This document shows positions 1 through 8,120 of a DNA stretch of 64,000 bases, one piece after another. The stretch comes from Aphodovivens avicola. GTDB taxonomy: Bacteria; Actinomycetota; Coriobacteriia; Coriobacteriales; Eggerthellaceae. The stretch covers positions 59,063 to 123,062 of the forward strand of contig DVGW01000049.1 in assembly GCA_018712515.1 (NCBI GenBank), in the 5' to 3' direction. Made by a program: the position numbers and the translations under genes. The notes below the pieces were generated by a model. That model saw nothing but the letters and a program-made list of their open reading frames with translations, was not told the DNA's origin and did not search any database. Position 1 is the stretch's first letter. The number at the start of each line of letters is the position of its first letter.

Positions 1-33
1 AATGAGAAAAAGCGAACGTCCCTTTTTCTCATT
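1..33. repeat. 33-bp dispersed palindrome, copy 1
   Basis: Arms AATGAGAAAAAG (1-12) and CTTTTTCTCATT (22-33) are perfect inverted repeats around a short centre. The same 33-bp unit recurs at 15098-15130, 16445-16477 and 45457-45489. The other copies lie directly after genes, so a terminator role is possible. The upstream gene is outside the window. Confidence 0.85.
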
Positions 34-114
34 GCGCGGCGGCTTTCCCCTTGGCGATGGTAATCTCGAATGCGAGGAAGTGACGGTCCATTTTCACGAA
101 GCGGGGAGGAAGCT

Positions 115-894
115 ATGGAGGAGAGGCCGATTTTGGACGTCGCGCAGGTTGTCGAGCTGGAGCGGCGCATCGCGGAGGCGGGGACGCCGCTTTCCGAGCT
201 GATGGAGCGTGCGGGCGCGGCGGTGGCGGAGGCGGCGAAGCAGCTTGTCGGTGAGGCGATCGCCCAAAAGCTCAAGCCGCTCGAGGCTGCGGCGCATGAT
301 GCCTGCCTGCCCTTGCCGGAGCTGGGTCCTCCGTCGATCGCGGTGCTGTGCGGATCGGGCAACAACGGCGGTGACGGCTGGGTGGCGGCGCGGATCCTCG
401 CGCAGGAAGGTTATCGCGTGGCGGTGATGTCGCCATGCCGGGCAGAGGCGGTCAAAGCGCAACCAGCCCACGATGCCGCCGTCGAAGCCAAGCGCGTGCT
501 CGAGGAGGCGGAGTCGTGCCGCGTATGCGAGAACGCGGGCATCTTGGAGTTCTTAGCGTTCGTCGGCGGAGCGGACGTGGTGGTCGACGCGATGCTGGGC
601 ACCGGGTTCACGGGCACCGAGGTGCGCGAGCCCTATGATTGGTGGATCTGGTTTGCGAACGAGCGCCGCGCCGAACATGCGAAAGTTCTTGCCGCCGACG
701 TGCCCAGCGGGCTGTCGGCGCAGACGGGCGCAGCAGCCGACCCCTGCATCAAAGCCGATCTGACCGTGACGATGATCGTCAACAAGACGGGCTTCGCCTC
801 GCCCGAAGCCGCACGCTGGTGCGGGGAAGTGCGCGTGGCTCCGCTCGCCCCGATCGAGGGGCTGCTGGAAGGATTGTCCGACGCGGGAGATTAG
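115..894 (+). CDS. nnrE: NAD(P)H-hydrate epimerase (YjeF N-terminal domain)
   Basis: Predicted cytoplasmic repair enzyme that interconverts the R and S forms of hydrated NADH and NADPH. A YjeF N-terminal domain covers nearly all of the 259 residues. The nucleotide-binding motif GNNGGDG is near residues 82-88, followed by the family strands VVDAMLGTG and ADVPSG. There is no C-terminal kinase-like dehydratase domain, so the partner dehydratase must be encoded elsewhere. An in-frame ATG lies at 70, but ATG 115 has GGGGAGGAAG just upstream and is preferred. Its stop codon overlaps the stop of the convergent permease gene. Confidence 0.9.
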   Translation: MEERPILDVAQVVELERRIAEAGTPLSELMERAGAAVAEAAKQLVGEAIAQKLKPLEAAAHDACLPLPELGPPSIAVLCGSGNNGGDGWVAARILAQEGYRVAVMSPCRAEAVKAQPAHDAAVEAKRVLEEAESCRVCENAGILEFLAFVGGADVVVDAMLGTGFTGTEVREPYDWWIWFANERRAEHAKVLAADVPSGLSAQTGAAADPCIKADLTVTMIVNKTGFASPEAARWCGEVRVAPLAPIEGLLEGLSDAGD

Positions 895-2453
895 CGGGCG
901 GACGTTTCGTCTTGCGCGCCGTCGGCGGCGGGCTGGGACACTGCGGGCGCGTCTGCTGCGGCAGCCGCCTCTTTCGACCCGGCCGCGTCGGCGGGAGCCG
1001 CTTCGGGATCGCTCGTCGAGGCTGCGGGCTCAGCGGTTTCCGCGCCCTGCTTTTCGGCAGATGCGGCGCTTTGCTCCATGCCGGGCGCATCGTCGCAAGC
1101 GTCCGCCGTGGCGGGCTTCTCGTCATCCCCATGCGGCAGAACCAGGTTCATCACCAGCGCGACGACGAACGTCAGCGCGATGGAATTGTCCACGAAGATG
1201 TTCTGGATGATCTCGGGGAAGGCGACGAAGATGCCGCCCACCTGCGTGAAGCCGATGCCGATGGCCAGCGACGTTGCGGCGATGGTGATGTTGCGCTGCG
1301 TGAAGCCGGCCTTGGCCACCATCTGGAAGCCGCTGGTGACGATGGTGCCGAACATCATGATCGTGCAGCCGCCCAGCACCGCATCGGGCACCGAGCTGAA
1401 CACCGCACTCACGGCGGGCACGAAGCCGGCGATGACCAGGATGCCGGCGCCGCATGCGATCGCCTTGCGGTTGATGACGTGCGTCATGCCGATGAGGCCG
1501 ATGTTCTGGGCGAACGTGGTCAGCGGCGTGCAGCCGAACACGCCCGCGATGGCGCTGGTGAAGCCGTCGGCGGACACCGAGCCGGCGATCTCGCGCTCGG
1601 TGGCGCTGCGGCGGAAGCCGATCTCGGCGATGGCGTCGGTGTCGCCGATGTTCTCGGCGGCGCTCACCAGGAACAGCAGCGTCACCGAGATGATGGCGCC
1701 CGCGTTGAACTCGGGCGTGAACGGCATGATCTGCGGCAGCGACGCGATCTGCAGCCCCTGGAACACCGACAGGTCGACCTTGCCCATGAATAAAGCGACG
1801 ATATAGCCGACGATCAGGCCGAACAGCACAGACAGCTGCTTGATGCTGCCCTTGGTGAGGCCCTGGAACAAAAGGCACGCCACCAGCGACAACGTGCCCA
1901 GGAACAGGTTCTCGGGCGAGGCGAAGTCGGGCGCGCCCGAGCCGCCGGCAAACGTCTCGGCGCCGGTGGAGAGCAGCGAGAAGCCGATCGAGGTGACGAC
2001 GACCGCCGAGACGATCGGCCCGATGAAGCGGCGCCAGTATTTCGCGAGCAGGCCCAGCACCAGCAAGATGAGGCCGCCCGCTATGACCGATCCCATGACG
2101 GTCCCGTAGCCGTAGGTGGCTGCCACGCCGGAGAGCACGGTGACGAACGTGAAGCTCACGCCCATGACGATGGGCAGCTTGGAGCCGATGCGCCAGATCG
2201 CGAACAGCTGGACGAACGTGCCGATGCCGGCGACGATCATGGCGTTCTGGATGAGGCTCGCGGTCATCGCCTCGTCAAAGCCCGCCGCCGCGCAGATGAT
2301 GGCGATGGGGGCCAGGTTGGCGACGAACATCGCCAGCACGTGCTGGATGCCGTAGGGCAGCGCCTTGGCGATGGACACCTTCCCATGGAAATCGGCGAGC
2401 TCGGCTTCGAGCTTGGTCGCCGGCTTGAATTCGGCTTCGGTGTTGGCTGCCAT
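891..2453 (-). CDS. NCS2 family xanthine/uracil permease
   Basis: Inner-membrane nucleobase transporter of the NCS2 (nucleobase-ascorbate) family, about 520 residues with many hydrophobic helices. The family signature QNxGxxxxTxV is present as QNIGLIGMTHV in the middle of the protein. The C-terminal 60 residues are a low-complexity Ala/Glu/Asp-rich tail, unusual for the family and probably cytoplasmic. Two adjacent ATG codons (2456 and 2453) follow a GAGGGG ribosome site. The second has the better spacing. A longer frame upstream reaches 2573 but crosses the structured leader. The substrate, xanthine or uracil, cannot be decided from sequence alone. Confidence 0.9.
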   Translation of the reverse strand: MAANTEAEFKPATKLEAELADFHGKVSIAKALPYGIQHVLAMFVANLAPIAIICAAAGFDEAMTASLIQNAMIVAGIGTFVQLFAIWRIGSKLPIVMGVSFTFVTVLSGVAATYGYGTVMGSVIAGGLILLVLGLLAKYWRRFIGPIVSAVVVTSIGFSLLSTGAETFAGGSGAPDFASPENLFLGTLSLVACLLFQGLTKGSIKQLSVLFGLIVGYIVALFMGKVDLSVFQGLQIASLPQIMPFTPEFNAGAIISVTLLFLVSAAENIGDTDAIAEIGFRRSATEREIAGSVSADGFTSAIAGVFGCTPLTTFAQNIGLIGMTHVINRKAIACGAGILVIAGFVPAVSAVFSSVPDAVLGGCTIMMFGTIVTSGFQMVAKAGFTQRNITIAATSLAIGIGFTQVGGIFVAFPEIIQNIFVDNSIALTFVVALVMNLVLPHGDDEKPATADACDDAPGMEQSAASAEKQGAETAEPAASTSDPEAAPADAAGSKEAAAAADAPAVSQPAADGAQDETSAR

Positions 2454-2469
2454 CATGTTCCCCTCTTCG

Positions 2470-2503
2470 CATGCCGTGCGGCAGGTCATGCCGTAAGGCA
2501 GGT
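2470..2503 (-). promoter_or_regulatory. Tandem 17-bp repeat in the permease leader
   Basis: CATGCCGTgcGGCAGGT (2470-2486) is followed directly by CATGCCGTaaGGCAGGT (2487-2503). The two units differ only at the central dinucleotide. On the minus strand each unit can fold as TGCC-4 nt-GGCA just before the permease ribosome site. This could be an operator or two small RNA hairpins controlling the permease. I do not recognise a known riboswitch. Confidence 0.55.
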
Positions 2504-2591
2504 CGTTCCCGTAAAACGCGCGTAAAGTGCGACATCTGATTGTACGGGTTCGAGGGCGGTATGGGAACGGCAACCTTGCGTTTTAACGGCA

Positions 2592-2650
2592 AGTCCGCGA
2601 CCGAAATGCGGAATAAACGCCTGTGTTATTCCGCATTTCGGTCGCGGACT
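2592..2650. terminator. Perfect 25-bp hairpin after the macrodomain gene
   Basis: Two perfect 25-nt arms (2592-2616 and 2626-2650) flank a 9-nt loop. The arm core is GACCGAAATGCGGAATAA. It sits 39 bp beyond the stop of the minus-strand macrodomain gene and upstream of the permease promoter. It could terminate transcription or be a dispersed palindrome. There is no clear T tract outside the stem. Confidence 0.6.
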
Positions 2651-2689
2651 CGGCTTGGTAGCGGGAGCGGGGGCTTCTTCGGTGTGGTA

Positions 2690-3538
2690 TCAGGCGATCC
2701 GAAGAAGGTCGCGGTACAGAATTTCGTCCGATTCCTTGTACACGTTGAACACGACGGTGGGCGCGGGGAGGCCGGCAGCGTCGCGTTCGGCGAGCCAAGC
2801 GCGGACGGTCTCCACGGCGAGGGGCGCCGCCGCCTCGGCGGGGAAACCGAACTCCCCGGTGCTGATGCAGCACAGCGCGATGGATCCGTCGCCGGCTTCG
2901 GCCGCGGCGTCCAGACAGCTGCGGTAGCTCGAGGCAAGCATCGCGCGCATCTTGTCGTTCACGATGCCTTCCGAGATGGGGCCGACCGTGTGGATGACAT
3001 GGCGCGACGGCAGGTTGTAGGCGGGCGTGACCTTGGCGCGGCCGGTCGGCTCGGGATGACCCTGCTCCCGCATGAGGCGCGCGCATTCGAGGCGCAGCTG
3101 GATGCCGGCGAACGTGTGGATGGCGTTGTCGATGCAGTAGTGCAGCGGCGCCCAGCAGCCGGTCATGCCGTCGTTGGCGGCGTTGACGATCGCGTCTGCT
3201 GCCAAGGTGGTGATGTCGCCGCGCCACAGGCGCAGCCGCGGATCAAGCGGGGAGGCGGCGGTTGCCCCGACGGCGGTGATGCCCGCCTCGGCGATGAGTC
3301 CCTGCAGCAGCTCGTCTTGGGCGGCCAGCAGATCGTGGTCGGCAGGCCACGGCTCGCGCACGTTGACGAGTGCGCGGAAGGCCAGCCATAGGTCCTGCGT
3401 GGAGGCGCCCTCCTCCCCGCCGCGCGGCGGCATGAGCTCCAGCAGCCCGTTCGGCATGAACCCGCCGTTGTCCAGCCGCTCCTTGACCAGGCGTTTGACG
3501 AGATAGACGAGCAGATCGTGCTTACGGGTCGCGTCCAT
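2690..3538 (-). CDS. Zinc-dependent macrodomain protein-ADP-ribose hydrolase
   Basis: Predicted cytoplasmic hydrolase that removes ADP-ribose from proteins. It is of the zinc-macrodomain type known from Firmicute sirtuin-linked ADP-ribosylation systems. The 282-residue protein has a helical N-terminal part (about 1-100), then the macrodomain with GDIT (107-110), NAAND (119-123) and the metal-binding stretch GCWAPLHYC, giving candidate ligands Cys128, His133 and Cys135. A later HTVGP strand completes the ligand pocket. ATG 3538 has GGAGA about 8 nt upstream; a longer in-frame extension to 3811 has no such site. No sirtuin, lipoate ligase or GcvH-like partner gene is adjacent. Confidence 0.9.
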   Translation of the reverse strand: MDATRKHDLLVYLVKRLVKERLDNGGFMPNGLLELMPPRGGEEGASTQDLWLAFRALVNVREPWPADHDLLAAQDELLQGLIAEAGITAVGATAASPLDPRLRLWRGDITTLAADAIVNAANDGMTGCWAPLHYCIDNAIHTFAGIQLRLECARLMREQGHPEPTGRAKVTPAYNLPSRHVIHTVGPISEGIVNDKMRAMLASSYRSCLDAAAEAGDGSIALCCISTGEFGFPAEAAAPLAVETVRAWLAERDAAGLPAPTVVFNVYKESDEILYRDLLRIA

Positions 3539-3656
3539 GGCATCTCCAATCTGTCGGATAAGGATATTGTACGTGCATCGCGGACGGATGCGGCGGGGAT
3601 GGTTCGGGGAGCGCTGGGAAGAGGCGAGAGCAGTTTTGGTTTCCGGATGTTCGTGC

Positions 3657-5456
3657 CTACCAGAACAGCGCGTGCGCTTCGACGGTGGCGTAGTCGGGGG
3701 CGCCATAGGCGATGCATTCGAACGGGACGCTCTGCCCCGGTTCGGGAATGTCGACGTAGGTGCTGTTTCCGTAGATGATGGAGCCTGCTTCGTCGCGCAG
3801 GACGATGACAACCGCTACATCGTTCGCTAGCTCGGGGATAGTTCCCTTGGACATGGCTACCTCGCCGGTGAAGCTCGTGTCTCCAAATCCGGATTCTGCT
3901 TCTGTTACAGACGAAAAGGCGAAGACAGGGCGAGCATCTTCGCCGTCGGTAATGTTGTAGTCGTCGGGTGTTCCGAGGGCGAACTCGACGGAATCAGGTG
4001 CCGTTCCGTTTCCTGCCGGAGCGCCGAAATAGAGGGTTTCACCAGGCCCGATAGAGGAAAGCACCTGGGGCTGCGAGAACACCACCGAGCCGTCTGATGA
4101 TCGTCCGGTGATGACGACTTCAGGGAAGTCGATGGTTTCGGAGTCGCTGGGATTGCGGATGGCGAAAGCGTAGCTGATATAGCCGTTCGAAGCGGGAGAC
4201 CAGCCCGACTCAATGAGTTCAAGTTGCGCAGGCTCGGCGGGACTATGAGCGGTATCCGTTTTCCCGGCGATGTCGGTATTGGGCTCGCCGCCGATCATGC
4301 TTTCCGACGGGCCAACTGCATCGTCGTCGATTTCGTTCGAGGACGCAGATGGCGCAGCGTCGCTGGAGGACGAGTCCTTCGACTGCAACGCCGAAATGAC
4401 TGAAGCCGCACCTATGGAAATGACAGCGATAAGCGCGATAGTGAGCAGTGCAAATCGGATGGAACGATAGCTTGGGTGCTGGGCCTCTGGAGTCCGAAAG
4501 GCTTGCGGGGATGCGGGGGCCTTCTGCATTGGCCTATCGCCATCGGTTGAGCGGCTATCCTGCACAGGCTGGTCGAGCGTGTCGCGATGATCGGAAACGG
4601 GACCTTTGGACAATGCGGGTGCAGCCTGGGCGGCATGTCCGTCGTTTTCCTCGAGGGCTTTCTTCGCGGCTTGCGCAAACTCTGCCGCAGTTTGATAACG
4701 CGCCATGCGATCGAAGGCGCACGCTCGCTCGATAACTTCCTGCAGGCGGGGCGAAACGGAGGCGGGATCGCAAAGCAGACGATGGTAGATCTCGTCTTCC
4801 GAATCGCCCGGTCTCGCCCCGGTGAGCATGAATCCCAGAAGCCTTCCGAGCGAGTAGACATCTGCGCGGGCGTCCGCTTCGGCGAACCCGTGCTGCTCGG
4901 GCGCGGCGAACCCCCACGTTCCTTGGGCGGCGTCGTCGCGGGATGTCGGTTCGAACGTCATGCGCGCGTTGCCGAAATCGATAAGGCAGGCGCGCTCCGT
5001 CTTCGCATCGTCCCCCGAAAGCACCACATTGGAGGGCGAGATATCCCGATGTATGATGTTGTGTTCATGCAGGTCGGTGACGATTTCGCAAAGGCTTTTG
5101 ATGACGAAGATCGCCTCTGCCGGAGTCAACCCGCCCTGCTCATCGACAACGCGCTCAAGCGTTTTTCCTGGCAGATAATCGTGTACGACCATGAACCAAT
5201 CGGGCGTCTCGTAAGTCGCTTGGATGCGCGGCAAACCGGGTGTGCTGCAGTCGCCAAGCGCCGCCCAAACAGCTCGATGGGCAAGCCGTTTGGGGATCTT
5301 CTTCCTGATGAAAGGCCCCGCATCGTCGATCGTGACAAGCTCGGTGATGCCGCGCGTGCCGCGCGCGAGCGTCCGCTCCACGCGATAGGCATCGTCGATG
5401 CTCATGGCATGCGAGACGCGGTTTTCGTTGGTCGGATTGTCGTTTCGCGGCGTCAT
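3657..5456 (-). CDS. Membrane-anchored Ser/Thr protein kinase
   Basis: A eukaryotic-type kinase with a cytoplasmic catalytic domain (about residues 20-270), one membrane helix (about 341-356) and a roughly 240-residue outer domain. Catalytic motifs are visible: a lysine pair in FIRKKI (50-55), HRDISPSN (136-143) with Asp138, DFG at 160-162 and APEQ near 185. A Ser/Asp-rich linker precedes the outer domain, which resembles no sensor I can name (no PASTA repeats). ATG 5456 lies 6 bp after the stop of the upstream HTH gene, suggesting coupling. A second ATG at 5405 also lacks a good ribosome site. The ligand is unknown. Confidence 0.88.
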   Translation of the reverse strand: MTPRNDNPTNENRVSHAMSIDDAYRVERTLARGTRGITELVTIDDAGPFIRKKIPKRLAHRAVWAALGDCSTPGLPRIQATYETPDWFMVVHDYLPGKTLERVVDEQGGLTPAEAIFVIKSLCEIVTDLHEHNIIHRDISPSNVVLSGDDAKTERACLIDFGNARMTFEPTSRDDAAQGTWGFAAPEQHGFAEADARADVYSLGRLLGFMLTGARPGDSEDEIYHRLLCDPASVSPRLQEVIERACAFDRMARYQTAAEFAQAAKKALEENDGHAAQAAPALSKGPVSDHRDTLDQPVQDSRSTDGDRPMQKAPASPQAFRTPEAQHPSYRSIRFALLTIALIAVISIGAASVISALQSKDSSSSDAAPSASSNEIDDDAVGPSESMIGGEPNTDIAGKTDTAHSPAEPAQLELIESGWSPASNGYISYAFAIRNPSDSETIDFPEVVITGRSSDGSVVFSQPQVLSSIGPGETLYFGAPAGNGTAPDSVEFALGTPDDYNITDGEDARPVFAFSSVTEAESGFGDTSFTGEVAMSKGTIPELANDVAVVIVLRDEAGSIIYGNSTYVDIPEPGQSVPFECIAYGAPDYATVEAHALFW

Positions 5457-5462
5457 CGAAGG

Positions 5463-5900
5463 CTACTTCTCTGAGTCGAACAGTGTCTTTTCGCCCAGAC
5501 GCCACAGTTCTTCATCGCATTCGTCCAGGTTGCGACCTTGTTCAACGCACCAGAGGATGATGGCGTCGCGGCGGTTTTTCGGCCACAGCTCAGACACGCC
5601 GGCAAGACGCAGCAGGCGTTGGGTTTCACGCAGGTTGCAGCGCAGGCCGAACGCAAGCATGATGGCATTGTCGCGCTTGGGCAGGCATTTTCCTTGGAAC
5701 ATGTCATAGACGAATGTAGGGTTGAGTTTTGCCGCGCGGTACACGTCGGCGCGCGTCATTCCGTCGCGCTCGTCAAGGAGCGCGTGCAGATAATCGCTCA
5801 ACTGACGGTCGAGCGTCTCGCCCTGGTCGAGGTACTCCTCGGGGGTTTGTGCGTCGAGCAAACGTTTCAGCAGGTCTTCGGTCAGTATTTCGGTCGACAT
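5463..5900 (-). CDS. HTH (XRE-like) protein paired with the kinase
   Basis: A 145-residue protein with a central helix-turn-helix region, around TRADVYRAAKLNPTFVYDMF and the helices after it, that resembles XRE/Cro-type DNA-binding domains. It directly precedes the kinase in one operon with 6 bp between stop and start, so it is a likely partner or substrate of that kinase. That link is inferred from position only. ATG 5900 has AAGGAG 7 nt upstream; the frame extends further to 5948 but without a ribosome site. I cannot name a specific family. Confidence 0.75.
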   Translation of the reverse strand: MSTEILTEDLLKRLLDAQTPEEYLDQGETLDRQLSDYLHALLDERDGMTRADVYRAAKLNPTFVYDMFQGKCLPKRDNAIMLAFGLRCNLRETQRLLRLAGVSELWPKNRRDAIILWCVEQGRNLDECDEELWRLGEKTLFDSEK

Positions 5901-6294
5901 GAGCTTCTCCTTAACAAGAGCGCTAATAGGAATGGTAGCACGGGGCATGCGGGCGGCTTGCGGGAAGAGCCGTTTTCACCGGCGGGCGAAACCCGCACGC
6001 GAGGTACTCCGAAAGAGAGCTTGCGATTTTCGCGAAGAATCTGATGCCGAAAGCATAGTGCAACAGTGCTTTCAAGGATTCAGTTGGCAACTGAGGAAAC
6101 GGAAGCGCCGGATGATTAGGCTTGGATAGCAGGGTTTGCATGATGTTTAATGTTGCAATAAGGATAGTGGCTCTTTATAGTGAGCATATCAAAATAAGTT
6201 CCGTGGATGCTTGGAAGCATCGCCTTGTTTCGGATGGCCAGCATTCGGGGCGGGTTCCGACAAGCAAGACGGCTCTTGAGATTGGAGGAACAAG
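5901..6294. other. Divergent intergenic region, 394 bp
   Basis: This gap separates the minus-strand HTH-kinase operon from the plus-strand lipoprotein gene. It contains the promoter/operator at 6153-6189 and a ribosome site GGAGG at 6284-6288. I see no convincing gene in it. Confidence 0.7.
6153..6189 (+). promoter_or_regulatory. Promoter and shared operator for the lipoprotein gene
   Basis: TTGCAA (6153-6158), a 17-bp spacer and TATAGT (6176-6181) form a good vegetative promoter. The -10 region lies in a near-palindrome GCTCtTTATAGtGAGC. The 17-nt block GGCTCTTTATAGNGAGC plus ATA recurs at 7325-7344 in front of the DUF4230 gene, so one regulator probably binds both. The XRE repressor encoded at 7077-7292 is the obvious candidate. 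Confidence 0.7.
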
Positions 6295-7047
6295 ATGAAG
6301 CGACTTTCGATCGCCGTTTTGGCGGGAGCTCTCGGCCTCGCTCTTACGGGTTGTGCCGGCATTCCGGGTGGATCCCAAGGTGGAGAGGTGGTGGTGGGCG
6401 ACTCGACTGCTCAGGGGGAGCAGCAGGTCGTCGTTTCGGAAACCCCGGAAGAGATCCTCGGGGTGATGCAGGGCGATTTCAACGATACTGCCCAAAAGCT
6501 CTACGACAAGCAAGCGGAGCTCTTCGAGGCGGTGGGGGGCACTTTTGAGGGCTACAACGCCAACATCGACGCGATCAAAGAGTGGTATGAGCTGACGGTG
6601 AGCGAAACCGAGGCGCTTGGCGAACGCACGCTCGAAAACAGCAGGACATACTTCCAAGCGGTTATCAACGCGACGGGAGAGGATGACCGGGAAGCATTGA
6701 GCGAGGCGATCGAGGGGTACTATGATGCGATTTACGATGCCGCTTATGGGGATTATTACGATGCGGTGTACGGCGATCTGTATTCAGATATCTACGATCA
6801 ATTCTACGCGGGCATCATAAGCGATGCGTACGACACCGAGGAATTCAGCAGGGTTTCGGAAGCAGGCAGCAGCGAGTACGAATGCTATTCCGATTCACAC
6901 TCCGGCGTTTACGATGCCATCTCCGACGCACGAAGCGATGTCTACGACTTGAGCTCTGATGCGTGGGCTGCGTTCTACGACAATGAATTCACCATGGAGA
7001 ATATCTTCCGCGAGCCCGTGGTCAGCGTGGAGAAAAGCGAAGGCTAG
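6295..7047 (+). CDS. Tyr/Asp-rich lipoprotein
   Basis: A 250-residue exported lipoprotein of no family I recognise. The N-terminus is a signal peptide ending in the lipobox LTGC, with Cys20 as the lipidated residue. Residues about 140-185 are strikingly rich in Tyr and Asp, with repeated units such as YYDAIYDAAYGDYYDAVYGD. A second, looser run (SGVYDAISDARSDVYDLSSD) follows. The ribosome site GGAGG (6284-6288) fixes the ATG at 6295. It faces the XRE repressor gene tail to tail with 29 bp between them, and it shares an operator with the DUF4230 gene beyond. A surface or metal-binding role is possible but unproven. Confidence 0.75.
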   Translation: MKRLSIAVLAGALGLALTGCAGIPGGSQGGEVVVGDSTAQGEQQVVVSETPEEILGVMQGDFNDTAQKLYDKQAELFEAVGGTFEGYNANIDAIKEWYELTVSETEALGERTLENSRTYFQAVINATGEDDREALSEAIEGYYDAIYDAAYGDYYDAVYGDLYSDIYDQFYAGIISDAYDTEEFSRVSEAGSSEYECYSDSHSGVYDAISDARSDVYDLSSDAWAAFYDNEFTMENIFREPVVSVEKSEG

Positions 7048-7076
7048 CATCCGGATGCCGGGCACCCGCATTCGCT

Positions 7077-7292
7077 CTAAAAATCGATGAGATCGCTGAC
7101 CTCGATGTCGAGCGCGCGGGCGATGCGGCATAGCACATCGATGCCGACGTCGGCGGTGCCGGTTTCGATGCGCCATAGATACGAGCGGCTGGTGCCGGTG
7201 ATGAGCGCGAGCTGCCGCTGAGAGACGCCCTTGTGCATTCTCGCCTCCCGGATATGCGAGCCCAAGCTCTTCTTTTCCCGCTCGTTGTCCAT
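7077..7292 (-). CDS. Small XRE-family repressor
   Basis: A 71-residue single-domain Cro/C1-type helix-turn-helix protein. The HTH runs through VSQRQLALITGTSRSYLWRI, followed by the usual ARALDIEVSDLI ending. No effector domain is present. It lies between two genes that carry the same 20-bp promoter/operator block (6169-6189 and 7324-7344), and its own promoter must overlap the second block, so it is a good candidate autorepressor of the small regulon. The ribosome site is weak (CTGGGCGA before ATG 7292). Confidence 0.85.
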   Translation of the reverse strand: MDNEREKKSLGSHIREARMHKGVSQRQLALITGTSRSYLWRIETGTADVGIDVLCRIARALDIEVSDLIDF

Positions 7293-7307
7293 TCGCCCAG
7301 TTTAAGT

Positions 7308-7344
7308 TTGCTATCATTGGGAATGGCTCTTTATAGAGAGCATA
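7308..7344 (+). promoter_or_regulatory. Promoter and shared operator for the DUF4230 gene
   Basis: TTGCTA (7308-7313), an 18-bp spacer and TATAGA (7332-7337) form a promoter. The -10 sits in GCTCTTTATAGAGAGC, which is nearly palindromic. The block matches that at 6168-6188 except for one base. Confidence 0.68.
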
Positions 7345-7380
7345 ATGGAAAGCAAGGTCGAGTCGGAAGATCGGTAAGGC

Positions 7381-8040
7381 ATGGAAGAGGATAAGTCGAG
7401 CGTTTCGGTCAGGTTTTCAAGGCGCGTGAAGTTTTTGCTCGCGGGCTTGCTGGTAGGCGTGATAGTCGGCATTCTCGGAACGCTTGCCATTCAGAATTTC
7501 AACCCGGAAGATCCCGTCGACCAAACTGAAAACGTCTCGATCGTGTTCGAAAGGATCGTTGAGCGAAACGAACTGGTGAGCGTTTCCCAAGACTATTCCA
7601 TCGTCGAGAAATCGACCGATGTGGATCGCTTGTTCGACATCATCGAGAATCCTTTGACGGTGAACAGTTTCTGGTATCGCTATGTGGGAACCATCAAAGC
7701 GGGCGTTGATATGGAGCAGGCGGCAATCGAGTCTCGAGGTGCTACGGTGATTGTGACGCTGCCTGAGCCAAAGATCCTTTCCAATACCCCCAACATGGAG
7801 CAATCGGGGGTTCTCGAAGAGCACAATAATATTTTCAACGCGATCGATGTGGCGGATGTTGATGCCATGCAACGCGAATGCGTGGAGCGCAGTGAGGAGA
7901 ATGCGCTGGCGGGAGGCCTTCTGGAGGAGGCGCGTGTAGAAGCGGAGAACAACATTCGGGATGTTCTTCTTGCTGCTATGGGCGAGGATTTTGTCATCGA
8001 ATTCAACTGGATCGAGGGTTCAACCGAAGAGGCCGTATGA
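7381..8040 (+). CDS. DUF4230 membrane-anchored protein
   Basis: A 219-residue protein with a basic N-terminus (about 1-17), one membrane helix (FLLAGLLVGVIVGILGTLAI, about 18-37) and an outer domain matching the DUF4230 pattern. The typical strands are YVGTIKAGVD, ATVIVTLPEPKIL and the C-terminal run of Ala/Glu-rich helices before the final EFNW strand. The function of DUF4230 is not established. The start ATG 7381 follows GGTAAGG. It shares an operator with the lipoprotein gene and precedes the broken EcsC-type gene. Confidence 0.82.
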   Translation: MEEDKSSVSVRFSRRVKFLLAGLLVGVIVGILGTLAIQNFNPEDPVDQTENVSIVFERIVERNELVSVSQDYSIVEKSTDVDRLFDIIENPLTVNSFWYRYVGTIKAGVDMEQAAIESRGATVIVTLPEPKILSNTPNMEQSGVLEEHNNIFNAIDVADVDAMQRECVERSEENALAGGLLEEARVEAENNIRDVLLAAMGEDFVIEFNWIEGSTEEAV

Positions 8041-8120
8041 CAGCCTCTGGCTGTTAGCGTTTTGCGATGCAGGGGAAATCGCAACGTTATGTGACGGCCG
8101 ATCGATCCGAGCGGAGGATC

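Noticed and set aside
2454..2590. Riboswitch in the permease leader (guanine or guanidine-II types)
   Set aside because: The tandem stems have loops TTAC and GCAC, not ACGR, and no purine-riboswitch core is visible.
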